64,000 nucleotides of DNA from Gnetum montanum (lineage: Eukaryota; Streptophyta; Gnetopsida; Gnetales; Gnetaceae): assembly GCA_015680685.1 (NCBI GenBank), contig MNCI01016594.1, positions 294,243-358,242 on the forward strand. The letters run 5' to 3'. Under the pieces are notes generated by a model. It searched no databases and was not told the DNA's origin. It was given only the letters and a program-made list of their open reading frames with translations. The translations under genes and the position numbers were made by a program. Position 1 is the first letter of the stretch. Every line of letters starts with the position of its first letter. This document shows, piece by piece, positions 1-13,260 of this stretch.

Positions 1-881
1 ATGAGGCCTCATCTATGTGGTGTTGCCTAGTCGACAAGGCTATGTCAATGTATCATTTGTTGCATCTATGAGGCCCTGTTGATATAGCGCTACAATAAAG
101 TCTATAAATATGTGCTTACTAGTTGTGTTTATAGAGGTGAGGTCATAGTTGTAGTAGAGCTCTTGCAGTTTTGTCAATTGAGAGTTAGAATATGTCTTTG
201 AGTGCCCACAATAGGAGTTAGAAAGTGTATGGATCTTTATTTGAGCATTGTTGTACCTTAACATACCAATGTGAATGGCAATAAAGATGTGCCTTTTGAT
301 CAAACCTTGCAACACTTGGAATAGATTAATGATTCATTTATGCATTTATTATTTTCATTAATTACGCAATTAGTTAAGCTAAATTATAATTTAAGTGATT
401 ACTTAATTAATTAATTTAAATATATTAAACATATAAGTACAACTACTTTGAGCGTAAAGACGTATTTTCTTGGTAATCCCAGTAGCATTATTGCTTGATT
501 TTCCAAATAGCATAGTGCTTGGTAACCCCAGTAGTGGATACATGGTTCAGGACATGTACAAAAAGTGGGGTTGGATACTTATGTTAGGACTAATTAAGTA
601 TTTAAATTAAATTAGCTATTAAATTACTTCATTTCTCTATTTTAAAGCACCAGCAACATAAAACATAAAATAATAAAAATCATATACCCCAATTACACTT
701 AACCATATCTTTGTGCATCACAAGTGTAATTGAAAAGATAAGAAATGACTATTAGGGAAAAATTCACTTCCTAGAACATTAGTGCACCAAAAAACATAGA
801 GTTTGTGGAATTTGACTGGATCACACATGAATGCTTCATGATTCGTATGGTTGGATGTAGGGGTACCTCAACCCCTCATCA
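1..881 (+). repeat. 5' LTR of element D (left end cut by window)
   Basis: This segment matches 12294-12824 plus 49892-50267, the two halves of the 3' LTR. Shared landmarks are the CTATAAATATGTGCT promoter, the CACTTTGAGC segment, the TCTTGGTAATCCCAG segment and the terminal ACCCCTCATCA. The LTR ends in CA at 881, two bases before the primer-binding site. It retains the uninterrupted target site for element A around 459-463 (GACGT). Confidence 0.85.
103..110 (+). promoter_or_regulatory. TATA box of the D 5' LTR
   Basis: TATAAATA preceded by CAATAAAGTC; the same block is present in the 3' LTR at 12464-12471. It is the likely RNA polymerase II promoter core of the LTR. Confidence 0.6.
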
Positions 882-882
882 T

Positions 883-901
883 TGAAGCTATTGTTGGGGA
901 C
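883..901 (+). other. Primer-binding site of element D, tRNA-Asp-like
   Basis: TGAAGCTATTGTTGGGGAC begins two bases after the LTR end. It differs from the tRNA-Asp-type PBS usual for Athila elements (TGGCGCCGTTGCCGGGGA) almost only by C-to-T and G-to-A changes, as expected of a deaminated copy. The assignment rests on remembered Athila PBS sequence and is an inference. Confidence 0.55.
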
Positions 902-1071
902 TCTTTTTGTTTGAAACATGTGCTATCTAGTTTTAGTGAACATCATTAACATTGTTCGTCAAACCCTAAGGTCAAAATCATTCTCACAATAAATATAATC
1001 ACATAAGCACACTAATATCTTATTTTTATTGCAAAATTTCTTCTTCTCATAAGTGTGATGATACTAAACTG

Positions 1072-3300
1072 TTGGTCCCTCAAGAATGCAAAGTGGTGTA
1101 TACTTGTCCAAATGAGTATGTGCCTAATTTCACCTTCATATTGCATCAGGATGAACAACTACAATGGCATGATATTGAAGGCAACATTGTAATGCCTCCT
1201 AATCAATATATGCTTGTGATGCTACTTCAAACTCTTAATATCTTGGGCATCCAAAATATTTAAGAGGATTACATTGTGCATGATTATGACTACTATGACT
1301 ACCATCCCACTAAAATGTAATGCAAGAGAGATCAACACTAGGAGAAGCACCCTGAGTTTGTGAAAGGGAAATGGTTCACCAATCCCTTGTTCCTGCTTAA
1401 CCAAGATGACAATAATGACCCTCCCTTTAGGGGCTCTCAACATGAAGATTATTCATCCCTTATTACTAGTGATGGGGGTACAACCTTGAATCTACACTTC
1501 ATTATCAATAATCAAGGTTCAGGTAAGAATGGAAATCTAGGCAGGGGCTTGGACAAGTGTCAAGAGGATAAGAAAACTAATAAACGTGGTTTTGAAAATC
1601 AAAGAGTTGGCAAACACCATGGTGCTAGCAATCCTCCTCCCTCTTCACCATCTTCATCTACATATTTTTCTTCCTCTTCTAGTTCTCATAAATATTGCAG
1701 AAAGAACAACCATGATGGAGGTGAATAGCAGGACAATAATGATGATCACCAGGCCCACCATGATCAAAGGGGTAGTAGAGCGCATCAATTATGTCATCAA
1801 AATAATGATGATGATGAGAATTTATTGGAAACTCAAAGCATGCTAAATATTATAGAGGTTGTAAAAATTCCAACCAAGCATGTGAAAGATAGTCAGATTA
1901 GATGACTTGATATGAACAATATTTCCAAATTTGAGGGGGGATATAACTATAATCTACAAACACATGTTCAAGCTTTTCATGATACCTATTCCTTACAAAA
2001 TATTAAAAATTATTGGTAGAAATTAAAGCTATTTCCCAAGACACTCATCAAGGAAGTAGAAAGTTGGTACTGATCCTTGGAGCCAAAATCCATCCACAGG
2101 TAGAGTACAATGCTAGAGTTATTTAATGATAAGTATCAAACATACTCAAAAGTATCTAATCTAAGAAGGCAAATCCAAGGATGGAAGCAAGAAAACCATG
2201 AACACTTGGATGCCACCATGGTCAAATACAATTCTCTAATACACTGATGTCCTAGCCATGGTTATTCTTAGTGGGAACAACTGTGCCATATCATAGATGG
2301 ACTTAGGTTAGAAACAAGGAGAACTCTTGGGATTTATGCACAAGGGAGACTATCAGAACTTAAATCCCATCAGATTCAAAGGCTAATTGAGCAAGTAGAA
2401 AAATAAGTAGGATAGTTAAAGAAATGCAAAGGTGTAGAGGAATACAACAATGATCCTTCCATCAGAAAGAGGGAGGTTTAATTTTGTGACAATGAGGAGA
2501 AATAATCACTTAATGAGGTGGTAAATAGAAAGACCTTGTTGATCCAAAAATCTATGTCTGATATTTTGGCTAAGGTGGATAAAATGTGGGATTCATTGGA
2601 TGAAAAATTCCAAACTACTCTACAAATCATCAACTAATCAAGAAAGCATAGTAGTGATTGTAACTGCAAGAGGCACAAAAAAGCTAAACATGCTTACCAA
2701 AGGGGCAAGGAAAAAATTGCTGCAATATATGAAGTTGTGGAAACTAAATCAAATGATGATGGTGGGTGTGACATCTACCAATACAAAAATCATAAGGAAT
2801 GTTACCCCCATTGTGTCACACTTATAGGAGTTTGGGGTGTATGCTCTAAATCCACGACTAGCCAAAAGGAAAACACCCAAAAGGTTACCTTATCCTCAAG
2901 GCAATCCCAAGTAGTTCCATTAGCAACAACAATATTATCCAAGTAGAACTCCACTACAACTATACAAGCAATATCAACAATGACACCAACCACAGTCATG
3001 GGGGATGCTACCACCAAGGCAACAGTACCCTTCTAGGCAACCAAATCCATATAGGTATTATGTTTATAAACCCTTGTCTCCACATGACTCTTCTAGTCAT
3101 GTTTCTCCTTTCCAACATTACTATCATCCTCCTAAATACTATAGAGCTCATTCTCCACATTCCACAAGGGATGCCACATTTTATCCTTATCCCCTCCTAT
3201 TTCTACACCTATTCCTCCACCCTCAATGCAACTACTACAAACTCCATCTATGTAGAATGAACTTCCAACCCAACCACAACAATGTAATTCTACCAAGGCT
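1072..3300 (+). pseudogene. gag remnant of element D
   Basis: One frame (first ATG at 1072) reads through several stops to about 2946. It contains a Ser/Asn-rich low-complexity stretch (about 1640-1730), then a gag core with FEGGYNYNLQTHVQAFHDTY (about 1930-2000), a KEVESWY segment, and a Gln/Lys-rich part. A CDIYQYKNHKECYPHC segment near 2770 is a possible zinc knuckle. Gag forms the virus-like particle and binds element RNA. The first ATG is only the first in the frame and need not be the original start. Stops include TAG where Trp or Gln is expected. A Pro/Tyr-rich tail follows in shifted frames to about 3300. Confidence 0.65.
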
Positions 3301-3479
3301 ATAAATCTACAACTAATTTATCAATTGAGGGGTTCAAAACCTCATGCTCATAGAAGACCATTTTTCTGAACCAATAGCCCTACTAAGCCCTACTCCTACT
3401 TCATCCTCTACAAAAAATTCTATCAAGACCCCTTCAAACCCAATTTTGTCCCAAATCCATATTATTATGCTCACCCATG

Positions 3480-3808
3480 TTGTATCTGATTGGATCTAGG
3501 TTGCCAACCTTCCCAGGAAATTATCTGATCCTTGGAGCCCTCTTATCTATTTACAGATTGCTGGAAATGAAACATGTAAAGCTCTTCTTAATTACGGTTT
3601 TGGTGTGAACTTGATATCTTATAAGATGTATACTTCTTGGAACCTACCACCTCTTAAGAAGAGTAATATAAAATCAAAATTCGCAAACCAATCCATCACT
3701 ACTCCATTGGGACTAGTTGAAGACATTGTGACCATTGTCTATGGATGGTTTTATCCAATTGATTTCCTAGTAATCAAGTTGAGAACTAGAAGGGGGACTT
3801 TTCAATAA
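3480..3808 (+). pseudogene. Aspartic protease remnant of element D
   Basis: The frame reads through CKALLNYGFGVNLIS (about 3570-3615) and LVEDIVTIVYGWFYPIDFLVI (about 3712-3775). These correspond to the ALxDLGAxVNLxP active-site block and the following strand of Athila-type retropepsins. The catalytic Asp has become Asn, so this copy could not cleave Gag-Pol. It is in a different frame from gag, which implies a lost frame between them. Confidence 0.6.
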
Positions 3809-4469
3809 TTATGGAAAGGGCATAGCTAAGCATTGTTGATGTCATAATGGGTATTAAAGATATCTTCCAAAATATATCTAAAGAAAATGCATTTGGCAAG
3901 ATTGAGAAGAGATGTGTTCTATGCATTGCATATAGCGATGCAGGGTGCAATTGCATGCAAAAACTCTAGTCCATAAAACAAGCATCTATTTCCACATGCA
4001 AGTAGTGTGCACATGAGGAAAATATTAAAAGGTGTATATACTCAAAATCCATAAAACAAGAGGGTACCTAGTGGCTGACCACTAATTCTGGAAATAGCAC
4101 AATTTGCATGGAACCTACTTATAGCCTAACATGTGGTTATGTCATAGGCATGGATGAACTAGAGCAAGTTCATCACCAATTATTTGATGATGAAAACATT
4201 CATACCAATTGGAGAGAGTTGGGGATCCCTGATAAGTTTAAACATGATCCCCTTATTTGAAAACTCTACTTACTAGCTTAGAATATGCATTCTTCAAAAA
4301 TGGCAAGCCGATCATACTCAATGTCAAACTTGCTCCTAAGTAGAAACCAAAACTATTAAAAGTGGTCAAAAAATTACCAACAATGTTTTCTTGGTCATAT
4401 CCTAAACTTAATGGAATTGATCTACAAATATGCCTACATCGTATTTACATGAATCTATCCATAAAGCCA

Positions 4470-5820
4470 AGGAGACAAGCACAATAGTGGTTGAAACCAA
4501 AATTGAAACAAATTATCAAAGACAAGATTAAGCAACTCCTCAAGGCATGGTTCATATACCCCACTACAGATAGTGAGTGCGTCATACCACTTGTGATAGT
4601 GCCAAAGAGAGGTGGCAAATGGTAGGTTTGTATTAACTTTAGGCTATTAAACATGGCAACATTCAAAGATCATTTATCGTTGTCATTCGTTAACCAAGTT
4701 TTGGACATCATATCTGGGCATTTCTATTACAATTTTCTAGATGATTATAATGGCTATAATCAAATCCAAATTCCACTAGAATATTAGGCCAAAATAACAT
4801 TCACAAGTCACTAGGGAACCTTTGCATATCATAAGATGCCTTTTGATCTATGTAATGATCCTACCACTTTTCAACGTCTAGTCTTAAATGTCTTTTACTA
4901 GCAAATAGTTAGTGAAGTGAAAGTCTTCATGGATGACTTCTCCACTTATGATGCTACCTTCGAGCAAGCCTTGGACCACCTTGAGAAAGTACTTAAAATA
5001 TATGTGAAAATAAATTTGTGACTCAATTAGCAAAAGAGCCATCTCATCATCCAAGAATGCATTGTATTAGGGCATCGAATTTTGCAAGAAGGGAATCAAG
5101 TAGACCTCGAAAAGATAAGGATCATCCAAAGAATCACTCACCAACCAGAAACTATCAAAGATGTTCAATCATTCTTGGACATACTAGCTACTACCGACAA
5201 TTTATAGAGAATTTTTCTAATATTGCAAAATTTTTGGTTGAGCTGACAAAGGAAGATTCCCCCTTCATCTAGACCAATGAATGTGAAAATGCATTCCAAA
5301 GCCTCAAGTAGAAGCTCGTAAAGAATCTAATTCTATAAGCACCTGAGTTGTCCAAACCATTTCATATAATGACATATGCATCTAACTACACCTTTGGAGC
5401 TATGCTTATGTAGTTAGATGATAAGAAACATCCATATTACATCTACTATACAAGTCGAAGCATTGTGGATGCATAATTAAATTACACCACCACAAAGAAA
5501 GAACTAATGGCAATGGTGTAGGCTCTGGAAAAGTTCAAGCAAAATGTGCTTAAATATAAAGTGTTTATGCATACTAGTCACAATTCCATTTGCTTCCTCA
5601 TGAAGAAGCCAATGGTGAGCCCCTGTGTCATATGGTGGTTGATGATATTACAAAAATTTAATCTTACAATGATAGATTGAAAGGGGACTAAGAATGTGAT
5701 CATCGATGACTTATCTCAATTGCGACAGGATAACAAAGAGGAGGAGAGCGTACTCGCTAACCAATTTCTTCCTAAACTTCTTTTTGTCATTGAAATAAAT
5801 GAATAAATGTCCACAAAACT
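4470..5820 (+). pseudogene. Reverse transcriptase and RNase H remnant of element D
   Basis: Recognisable RT blocks in order are VIPLVIVPKRGGKW (about 4580), INFRLLNMATFKDH, FLDDYNGYNQIQIP (about 4735), FTSH-GTFAYHKMPFDL (about 4800) and the catalytic VFMDDFS (about 4925). The thumb follows (HLEKVLK, IVLGHRILQEG). The connection FLVELTKEDSPFI (about 5235) and the RNase H region follow to about 5820. The MDD catalytic pair is kept, but TAG/TAA stops interrupt the frame repeatedly. Sense strand, same unit as gag and integrase. Confidence 0.75.
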
Positions 5821-5879
5821 AAAATGATATGATGGCATGCTCACTTATCTTCTCACTTAGGAGACGCCACAAGATCTAG

Positions 5880-7080
5880 ACCATAGGAAGAAATAACAGT
5901 TTCTTCATTAGGCTAAGAACTTCATGGAAATCAATAAACACCTTTACAAGATGTGCATCAATTCCCTAGTTCATTGGTGTGTACCTAATACAGATCAACT
6001 ACATATTTTCCAGGATTCTCATGAGGGTCCTTAAGGGGGCCACCATATTGGGAGATGCATGGCCATAAAAATCCTAATGGCAGGATACTATTGGCTCACA
6101 ATCTTCAGGGATGCCCATCAATTTATCCAATCTTGTGAATGCTATCAACGAGATGGTGGGATAACCGCACAAATGAAAGGTTCTCAATAGTGGATTCAAC
6201 AACTTGAACCCATTGATATATGGGGCATAGAATTTATGGATTCCATCACACCCATGTCCAATGGAAATGTATGTATAATTGTTACCATTAACTACTGTAC
6301 CAAATGGATAGAAGAAATAGCCATCATCGACTATAAATCATCCACTGCTACTCGATTTATACAATAAATGTTATGAACAAGTTTAGGGTGCCATGTGCAT
6401 TGATTTCTACCAACAAACCCATTTTACAAGTGCCACTTTTGAAAAATCATGCAACACTTAAGGTTTGAACATAAATTAACAACACCTTATAATCCCCAAC
6501 CCAATGATCACACAAAGGTAACTAATCTAGAGATCACAAATATTCTAACAACAACTATTAGCAAATATAGGAGAGACTAGAGCACAAAACTCAATGATGC
6601 CCTTTGGGCCTATTTCTCAATATGGAAACTTCATATTGGCTACTCTCTTTATGAGTTAGTGTACAGAAAACTTCTAATGCTCCCAATTTAATCCAATCTC
6701 TGTACAGTCTCAACAACATGTGACTTGCATCTTAACCTAAGTCTAGCACAAAAAGAAAAACTAATCAACCTAAATGTGCTAGAAAAAAATAGATTAGTGG
6801 CCCTATCCTTGAATAAAGTGCTCAAGGCATTCAAAAAACAATGTCATAATCTTAGAATATGAAAAGTGAAATTTCAACCAGAGATAAGGTTCTCTATTGG
6901 AATCCCACACACGTACCTTAGAAAACCAGATTTTAAATGTTGTGGAAAGGGCTTTATATAATCGATGATACCTTTCCTTCTAGGGCCATGATCATATACA
7001 AACCTGAAAACCCAAATAAAAGCCAATTGCACAACATCCAATATATAAATCCTTTCCATGAGCATAATCAAGCCAGTGCA
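5880..7080 (+). pseudogene. Integrase remnant of element D
   Basis: A GGHHIGRCMAIKILMAGYYW segment (about 6040-6095) and CECYQRDGG form the HHCC zinc region. The core begins at WGIEFMDSITPMSNGN (about 6220) with the first catalytic Asp. The second Asp block is corrupted (LISTNKPIL instead of a SDNG-type motif), and the QVE block reads HTKVTN, so the copy is inactive. The C-terminal end is recognisable to about 7080 (NIQYINPFHEHNQ). Integrase would insert the cDNA into the host genome. Confidence 0.65.
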
Positions 7081-9400
7081 TGGAGGAGATGGTCATCAAT
7101 GCTAAGCAAGCACACTCAATTTTTTGAATCTTCTCCTTCCAACATAGTCATGGGGGAGATGGTCATCCATGCTAATCATATACATGGCTCCTCAACTTTT
7201 TCTATTTTTTGTTTTACACATTTTTGTTTTACAAATTATTTATTTTACATCTTTTTGATTTTAAAACTTCTTCCTATTTTATACCATTCTTTGTTTTACA
7301 CCATCATTAGTACATTTAAATATTTCTTGAGTATGTTATACATTCTTATATTTTTTTACTTTATTTTAGTGTGATTTTCTAATTTTTATTAATAAACATG
7401 CTTTGTGCCAACAAGACATAGTGGTGCTATAGCTTTTACTAATGGTGGTTTATGCTTAATATTTTTTTTGATAATGTCTAATTTCTATTTCTAAATTTTT
7501 GTGCCCATGGCTAAGACATGGTTTATTTTTCATGAAATAGGCAATGAGTCCATGACATCCATGCATCCCCAAACTCTATGGTTTTCCTTGTTTTGAAAGT
7601 ATGAGGTCCCTTTCATTAAATAAACTTTTAATAAATTTGTAACCTTTGTAGTTTCCAAAATTGGGAAGGATTCAAATGTTTGCACAAGGTGTGACTTCAA
7701 GGGGAATCACTACTCTTTGTACTCTTCTACTTACTTGGGTGAATGAGTGTTTTCATAGACTTCTTACCGTTTCATGTCAATCAATAACAAGAAGTTGAAC
7801 AAGGTCTTTGCATGGTGTGGTTCCCATCCAAAAGGAAAAAAAACAAAAACATGATGGGAATTCAAAGCACATCTCTTAGACAAGTAAACATGCTACATGC
7901 ACTAGTTATGGAACTAGAAAGATATGTTACCCATGTCTGAAGGTCCCCTCTAACTAAGGCCCTCTCTCACTTCCTGCTTCCCTTTTCTTCTCTTTATGGA
8001 ATGGTGGTCATTTTTTGGGAACACTCTTGTGTCTTGAAAGGATGGATCGATCTTAGAGTGGTGATGCAAAGTTATTAAATGTGGTTGGTGTTGTCTAAAC
8101 TAAATATGGATATTCTTAGGTCATTTAAATAAAAATACAAAAGGGGCTTATTATGACCTTAATTTAGAATTCCATTTCACCTTCTCCATCATTTTTCTAT
8201 GCTACCCATGACTCACCTCACTGTTGGTGTCCATGTTCTTAATTCAGTGTATTTGTCTAATGTACTCTAATTCTTTGGTAGAATCTTCCAAGTTTTGGTC
8301 CTTAACTTCAATCAACCATTAATCACCTATGGATTCCATGGACTCCTTAGGTTGAGGTTATGCAGGGGTAAACAAGGCATGTGCCTACTCTAGGAAGGAC
8401 CCACTTGCATATCTCTTGGTTGGGTTTGTTAAGCACCTTATCCTTCAACATTCTTGCAATGAAAATCTTTCATACACCCATCTTCTACATCCAAACATGT
8501 GCTCCTTTACATACTTTTCTCAAGCACATATTCTTCATCAAATTTATGAATTTTTAAGCTTTTAAAGACCCTCGTCAATGATCTCATCATATTCTTGGCT
8601 TTTCTATGACTCCATGGATCCCAAATTCATTCAAGAATTCCTTGTATTTTTCAAGATATTCACATTTGAAAATTTTGTTTATAGACCCTATAAATGTGGC
8701 CTCATCAATGAAGCACATGTGTATACAAGGCCCCATCGATGTGGCATAAAAATAGTATTAATATGCATGACCCCCCTTAGAAATTTTCACATTTTCTCAC
8801 AAATGCTAGAAAGGTTTTTCAAATTTTCAAAGCCCATAACTTCCTAACCGTTTATCCAAATCACTTTTTTCTTCAACCTTATAGCTACCAGAGGTAAGCT
8901 CTTAGTCATGGTGCTCACAAATGTGCTATTTTTGAGAAAAAAAATTTCACCATTTTTCTAACTCCCACAAAGATTTAACTAAGAAATCAACATTTAAACA
9001 CCAAATTATAGAAGTTAAACTCTTCCAACAAGCTCTAGTGACACTTATAATGAAAATTAATTAATCAAATAAGAATAAAATAACTAATCTACCATGGTCC
9101 AATCTTAGCCAAGTGTAGCTAATTAATGAGATAAGGTACTCAAATATTCAAAGTTACATGTTATATCTACTAATCCATGGATGTGTTGTGACCGTAGATA
9201 GCACTGAAAGGTAAACAAACATAGGAAGGAGAACCATCTCAACAAAGAAAGAAATAGCCAAGAATGGGAAAGGACCAAGAAAAAACCTAGAAAGAACCAC
9301 TTGCAACTCATGCCATATGTCCTCTTAGAAGAGCGACCAAGGTGGAATCTATTCATCAAATTCTAGAACTAGTAGTAGCAATAGAACAGTCCCACTAAGA
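7081..9400. other. Non-coding spacer of element D after integrase
   Basis: This AT-rich stretch has T-rich runs (7200-7400) and no frame with recognisable coding character. Around 8690-8750 there is a GGCCTCATCAATG...GGCCCCATCGATGTGGC segment resembling the start of the D LTR (GGCCTCATCAATGAGGCCCC at about 12340), perhaps a fragment or a convergent short repeat. Nothing else can be supported. Confidence 0.4.
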
Positions 9401-9439
9401 TGAGGCACCAACTCAGCAAGAAAACCTTGAGGTGACCTA

Positions 9440-10115
9440 GATAGAAGCCTACATGAATCAAATCAAATCAAGGAAGGTCCAAGAAATAGTTCTCTAGGAG
9501 TTAAACTTTGGCTCGTTCCTAGAGTAATCACCTAAAGAAGTACAAGACCAACTAAAGACCTCTCCTATGTGGCCAATTATCACTTCCACTGAGGAGTGGT
9601 ACATGGGAGAGACATTCTTATTTTGGAACAATAGGCAAGCTAGTTAACCAATGAAAATCAAGGACATCTTAGTGTCCTACCTGATGTAGGAAATTACTAC
9701 AATGCTTGGGTTGCTAGAAACTAGGGTGAATCTCACTGAGATTCCAATGTAGGAAGACCCCAACATCAATAAGAAATGGGTTTGATAGTTCTATGGTGTT
9801 GACTATAAGAAGCATGGCACACTCACATCGACAGAGAGAATTCACTACAAGATTGTAACCTTTCACCTAAACCCCATGATGAGGCCCAGTAAGATCACTA
9901 CCTTTTCTACCTATGCATGCACTACTTTGTGTGAGAGATTCCTTATCAACCTTCCACAGCTAATCTATTTGAAGATAGAGAATCAATTTAAAGAGAATGA
10001 ACATGGAAGGAAGGTACTCCCCTTTCCATGCCTCATCAAAAAACTCTATCGAAAGGGAGGGATAGTTCGTTATATAAATTATTCTATCAAGCATGCTCCA
10101 ACCACTATTGCTTGA
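9440..10115 (+). pseudogene. Post-integrase reading frame of D, plant transposon-protein-like domain
   Basis: One frame can be read through stops from about 9570 (TSTEEWYMGETFLFW) to 10115. The C-terminal part runs KITTFSTYACTTLCERFLIN, then LPQLIYLKIENQF and VLPFPCLIKKLYRKGGI. This follows the pattern of the 'putative plant transposon protein' domain seen in many plant retroelement ORFs, in which a tyrosine/leucine-rich helix is followed by LPFPxLIxxLCxxxGV. It lies in the position of the env-like ORF of Athila, but I see no signal peptide or transmembrane helix here. The function is unknown, and the identification rests on pattern memory. Confidence 0.45.
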
Positions 10116-10809
10116 AGATGATGAAAGATAAAATTCCTATAACAACCATTCAAGAAGAGGAGAAGCAACCACCACCTCCACCTACCACTTAAACAACTAT
10201 TCTAGACATCACTACAATAGCCCAACAGTTTCATGAATACTAAGAATGGATCTTGAGAAAATAAGAGTAACAAGCAGGCACAAGTGGCGAGGATCCATCT
10301 GTGTACTAGCCAATGATAAGTCATCTAAATGATGTGGCCCAAATAGTCAACCTAATGGGGGGAGGTGGATCCATTTTCTTTTCCTAATGAATATAGTTAT
10401 CCACAAGGTCAAATCCTAGCACTAAAGAGGTCACAATATGTCTCATAGAACTACAGCCACTCCTAAAAATTTTTGGGAATGCTGCAACCTTCTTGATGCA
10501 CTTGGAGGAAGGCAACAGGAAAACAATGCTAGTGATGTAGCACCAAGTGTAGGAGACAGCAGCATAGGTGTTTACTGACAGAATTTCCAAAACATGCAAT
10601 GCACCTAGAGCATATGTACCATATTTCACTACACTCAAAGATGTACGGATGTCCATAGGGATCATAAGTGGTAAATTAAGAATAGCATAGCATGAAGAGA
10701 TACTGGATTAACTAGTAGGAATTGGGAAACTTCTTTCAAATGTCTTCAATATTTCGAATAGTATTACCACAATCCAATCAAAACTACTAGAGGCAATAAA
10801 AAAAACATT

Positions 10810-12110
10810 ATCTTAGAATGGCAACCTGAAATAGGTAATAAGCTAAACCAACACTTGGCTGCTGAGGTTGTTGAATTAAGAGCCCAAACTACTGACCCTA
10901 CATTTCTCAACTTGGCATTGACAAAAGATGAAGCTCTTGAACAATTTCATACCAAAGTGAAAGGGGTTGAGGTTGCAATGAAGATGATGGTGTTCTAACC
11001 ATCCTTGGTAGAGGCTACCTAGCACAAAATTTAAAAGGCCATGGATCTAACTCACTAGGAGAATGTAAAACTAATAGTAGAGAACCATCACCTATGAAAT
11101 GTTGATGAGCATAAACAACAATTGATCAACTTTATCCATCAATAGCAGAAGCAACTAGCCAAAGTAAACATATAGCTAATGAGATTGGCAGCTAAAAACA
11201 AAAACCTCTCCATGGAGGACATCCAAGCCCTTCACCAAAAGACTACAATAGAGGTGGCCACCTAGAATTCACAGGCTCTCAAATGTTAGAGACTTAAGGA
11301 TCATTATAGAAATCAGGTCAACCTACAAAAATAAGTTAATGAAAAGCACATCCAGTTAGCAAAGGTAAAAGTAAATGAAACCCTATAGCAACTCCAATAA
11401 GAAAGAGAAGTTTGGCAACCTATCATTGATGCAATAGATGCCTACAATAAGATATAAATCCACATAAGGGAGTTGACAATTGAGAAGATGGAAAAATACA
11501 TGAAGCTTTCCAATGTCCAATATGCAAATCTGGCTATGTTGACTACCAGATGTCCATGGTCAAAACTAGAGAATTGGCTAGCTCGTACTTGTTGTACGAT
11601 GTGAACTTCAAGCACCACAAGGACATGAAGCAAAAGCTTGTAGTGGCAAATGTAAAACTTGAGGTTCTCAAAGGAAAATACACTAATTAGAGATCTATTA
11701 TTGAGAACCTAGCCAAAAAAATGAATGACTACTAGGAGCTACAGAATGCAATTAAGGTGTTCAATTTCAAACATAAAAAATTCACTACTTGATTTTTTAA
11801 CCTTAAGGAGTTTTTCTCAATAATGCCTTATCCATGAAATATCCCCATTTCAACCCACATTAGCAATGTTTTGTGGACTACGAATGATCCTTGGAGTAAC
11901 AAGGAGAAGATGAAAGCATTACTAGATGCCTTTCACCTTTCATCAAAGGTTGCAAACACAACAAGATAGCCATGGCTACCTCAACCACCACACATGCCTG
12001 AAGCCAATGAAGGCCTTTCAAAACCTTAGGAACCTCCACTACCTGGGACTATCTAATCTTCTCAACCACCTTCATGCCATCAGAGGATGTGTTGTCCAAG
12101 TTTGAGTAGT
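10810..12110 (+). pseudogene. Coiled-coil-like C-terminal part of the D post-integrase frame
   Basis: Reading through many TAG/TAA stops gives a Gln/Glu/Lys/Leu-rich sequence: LNQHLAAEVVELRAQ, EALEQFHTKVKGVE, then INFIHQ-QKQLAKVN, RLAAKNKNLSMEDIQAL and IHIRELTIEKMEKYMKLSN. The spacing of Leu/Ile/Val suggests a coiled coil. The interval 10116-10810 joins it to the plant-transposon-like part with weaker coding character. A shift to a Pro/His-rich tail follows at about 11980. It is probably one long ORF with the preceding domain; the role is unknown. Confidence 0.4.
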
Positions 12111-12280
12111 CATGTCATGGTCTTTAATTTTATGTCATGAACACCACAATTTTTTGTAATGTTGTTGATTTGTACACTTAGGGACTCAGTTTTTTCAACT
12201 CAGTTTGTTATGTCAAAAGTCAGTCAATAATCCCATACCTTCCCAATTTTGTAAAGGAACTTGAGGATTAGTTTTCATTT

Positions 12281-12293
12281 AGTTGTGGGGGTA
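12281..12293 (+). other. Polypurine tract of element D
   Basis: AGTTGTGGGGGTA lies directly before the TGATAAATC start of the 3' LTR and would prime plus-strand DNA synthesis. Confidence 0.6.
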
Positions 12294-12824
12294 TGATAAA
12301 TCATCATTGTGTCAAGTCAATGGGCCCTTGTTGACATGGCCTCATCAATGAGGCCCCATCAACATGGCCCCATCTATGTGGTGTTACCCCATAGATAGTG
12401 TCATGTTGATGTAGTGTTTGTTGTGTCTATGAGGCCCCATCCACGTTGCGCTACAATAAAGTCTATAAATATGTGCTCACCAACCATGTTTATGGAGGTG
12501 AAGTCATACTTGTAACAAAGCTATTATAGTTTTGTTAATTGAGAGTTAGAATATTTCCCTAAGTGCCCATAGCAAGAGTCAGAAAGTGTACGAATCTTTA
12601 TTCAAGCACTATTGTACCTAAACACATCAACGTGAATGGCAATAAATACAAGCCTTTTGATCAAACCTTACAACACTTGGAATAGATTAATGATTCATTT
12701 GTGCATTTATTATTTTCATTAATTATGTAATTAATTAAGCTAAATTAGACTTCAAGTGATTAGTTAAATAATTAAGATAAATAGATTAAACACATAAGTA
12801 CAACCACTTTGAGCATAAACACAT
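12294..12824 (+). repeat. 3' LTR of D, left part
   Basis: Starts TGATAAATCATC after the PPT and is colinear with the 5' LTR, including TATAAATA at 12464-12471. It stops at CACAT (12820-12824), the target duplication of element A, and resumes at 49892. Its first 80 bases hold a short direct repeat of the type GGCC-CATC-A-GAGG. Confidence 0.85.
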
Positions 12825-13223
12825 TGAAACACCATCAATTTTGGAACTCTCATGATTCAGCACAGTCACAAAATTTGGGCAAGGATCTCTGCCAGTGTGG
12901 TGTCACGCTAGATAGTGCAGACAACATGGCACCCTAGAAGTCCTAATGCCTGTGAAGCTGCTTCTGGGCCTACCTGCCACCCTCCGTAACACAGTTAATG
13001 TAGCACCCAATCATGAGGCCAGTTTCCACAAAAGAGGCACTAAGGATGGATCGCACAGTTCAGAAAATTTTCTAGCTTCCGGATCATCAAGCTCGTTGTG
13101 CTCTCTAGTTTTCTTAGCTTGACAAATGTCCCAATCGACGGTCCACCCAAGTGCCAAGCTAGGAGTTGTCGAAGGTGTTTAGGATGAACTAAATAGTTTG
13201 GCAAATTTTCTAACTATCAGGCT

Positions 13224-13260
13224 TGCTATGCTACGCTACGCTACGTTGCATAGTGTAGCA
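13224..13260. repeat. GCTAC/GTAGC hairpin in A 5' LTR
   Basis: A run of GCTAT/GCTAC pentamers (13224-13245) is followed by TGCATAGTGTAGCA, giving an imperfect palindrome with CG/TG variation. Similar arrangements recur at 13430-13460, 13625-13655, 13820-13860 and 14020-14060. Confidence 0.5.

Noticed and set aside
6937-7374. 145-codon plus frame at the end of D integrase
   Set aside because: The first part is the end of integrase; the Phe/Tyr-rich remainder is translation of a T-rich spacer.
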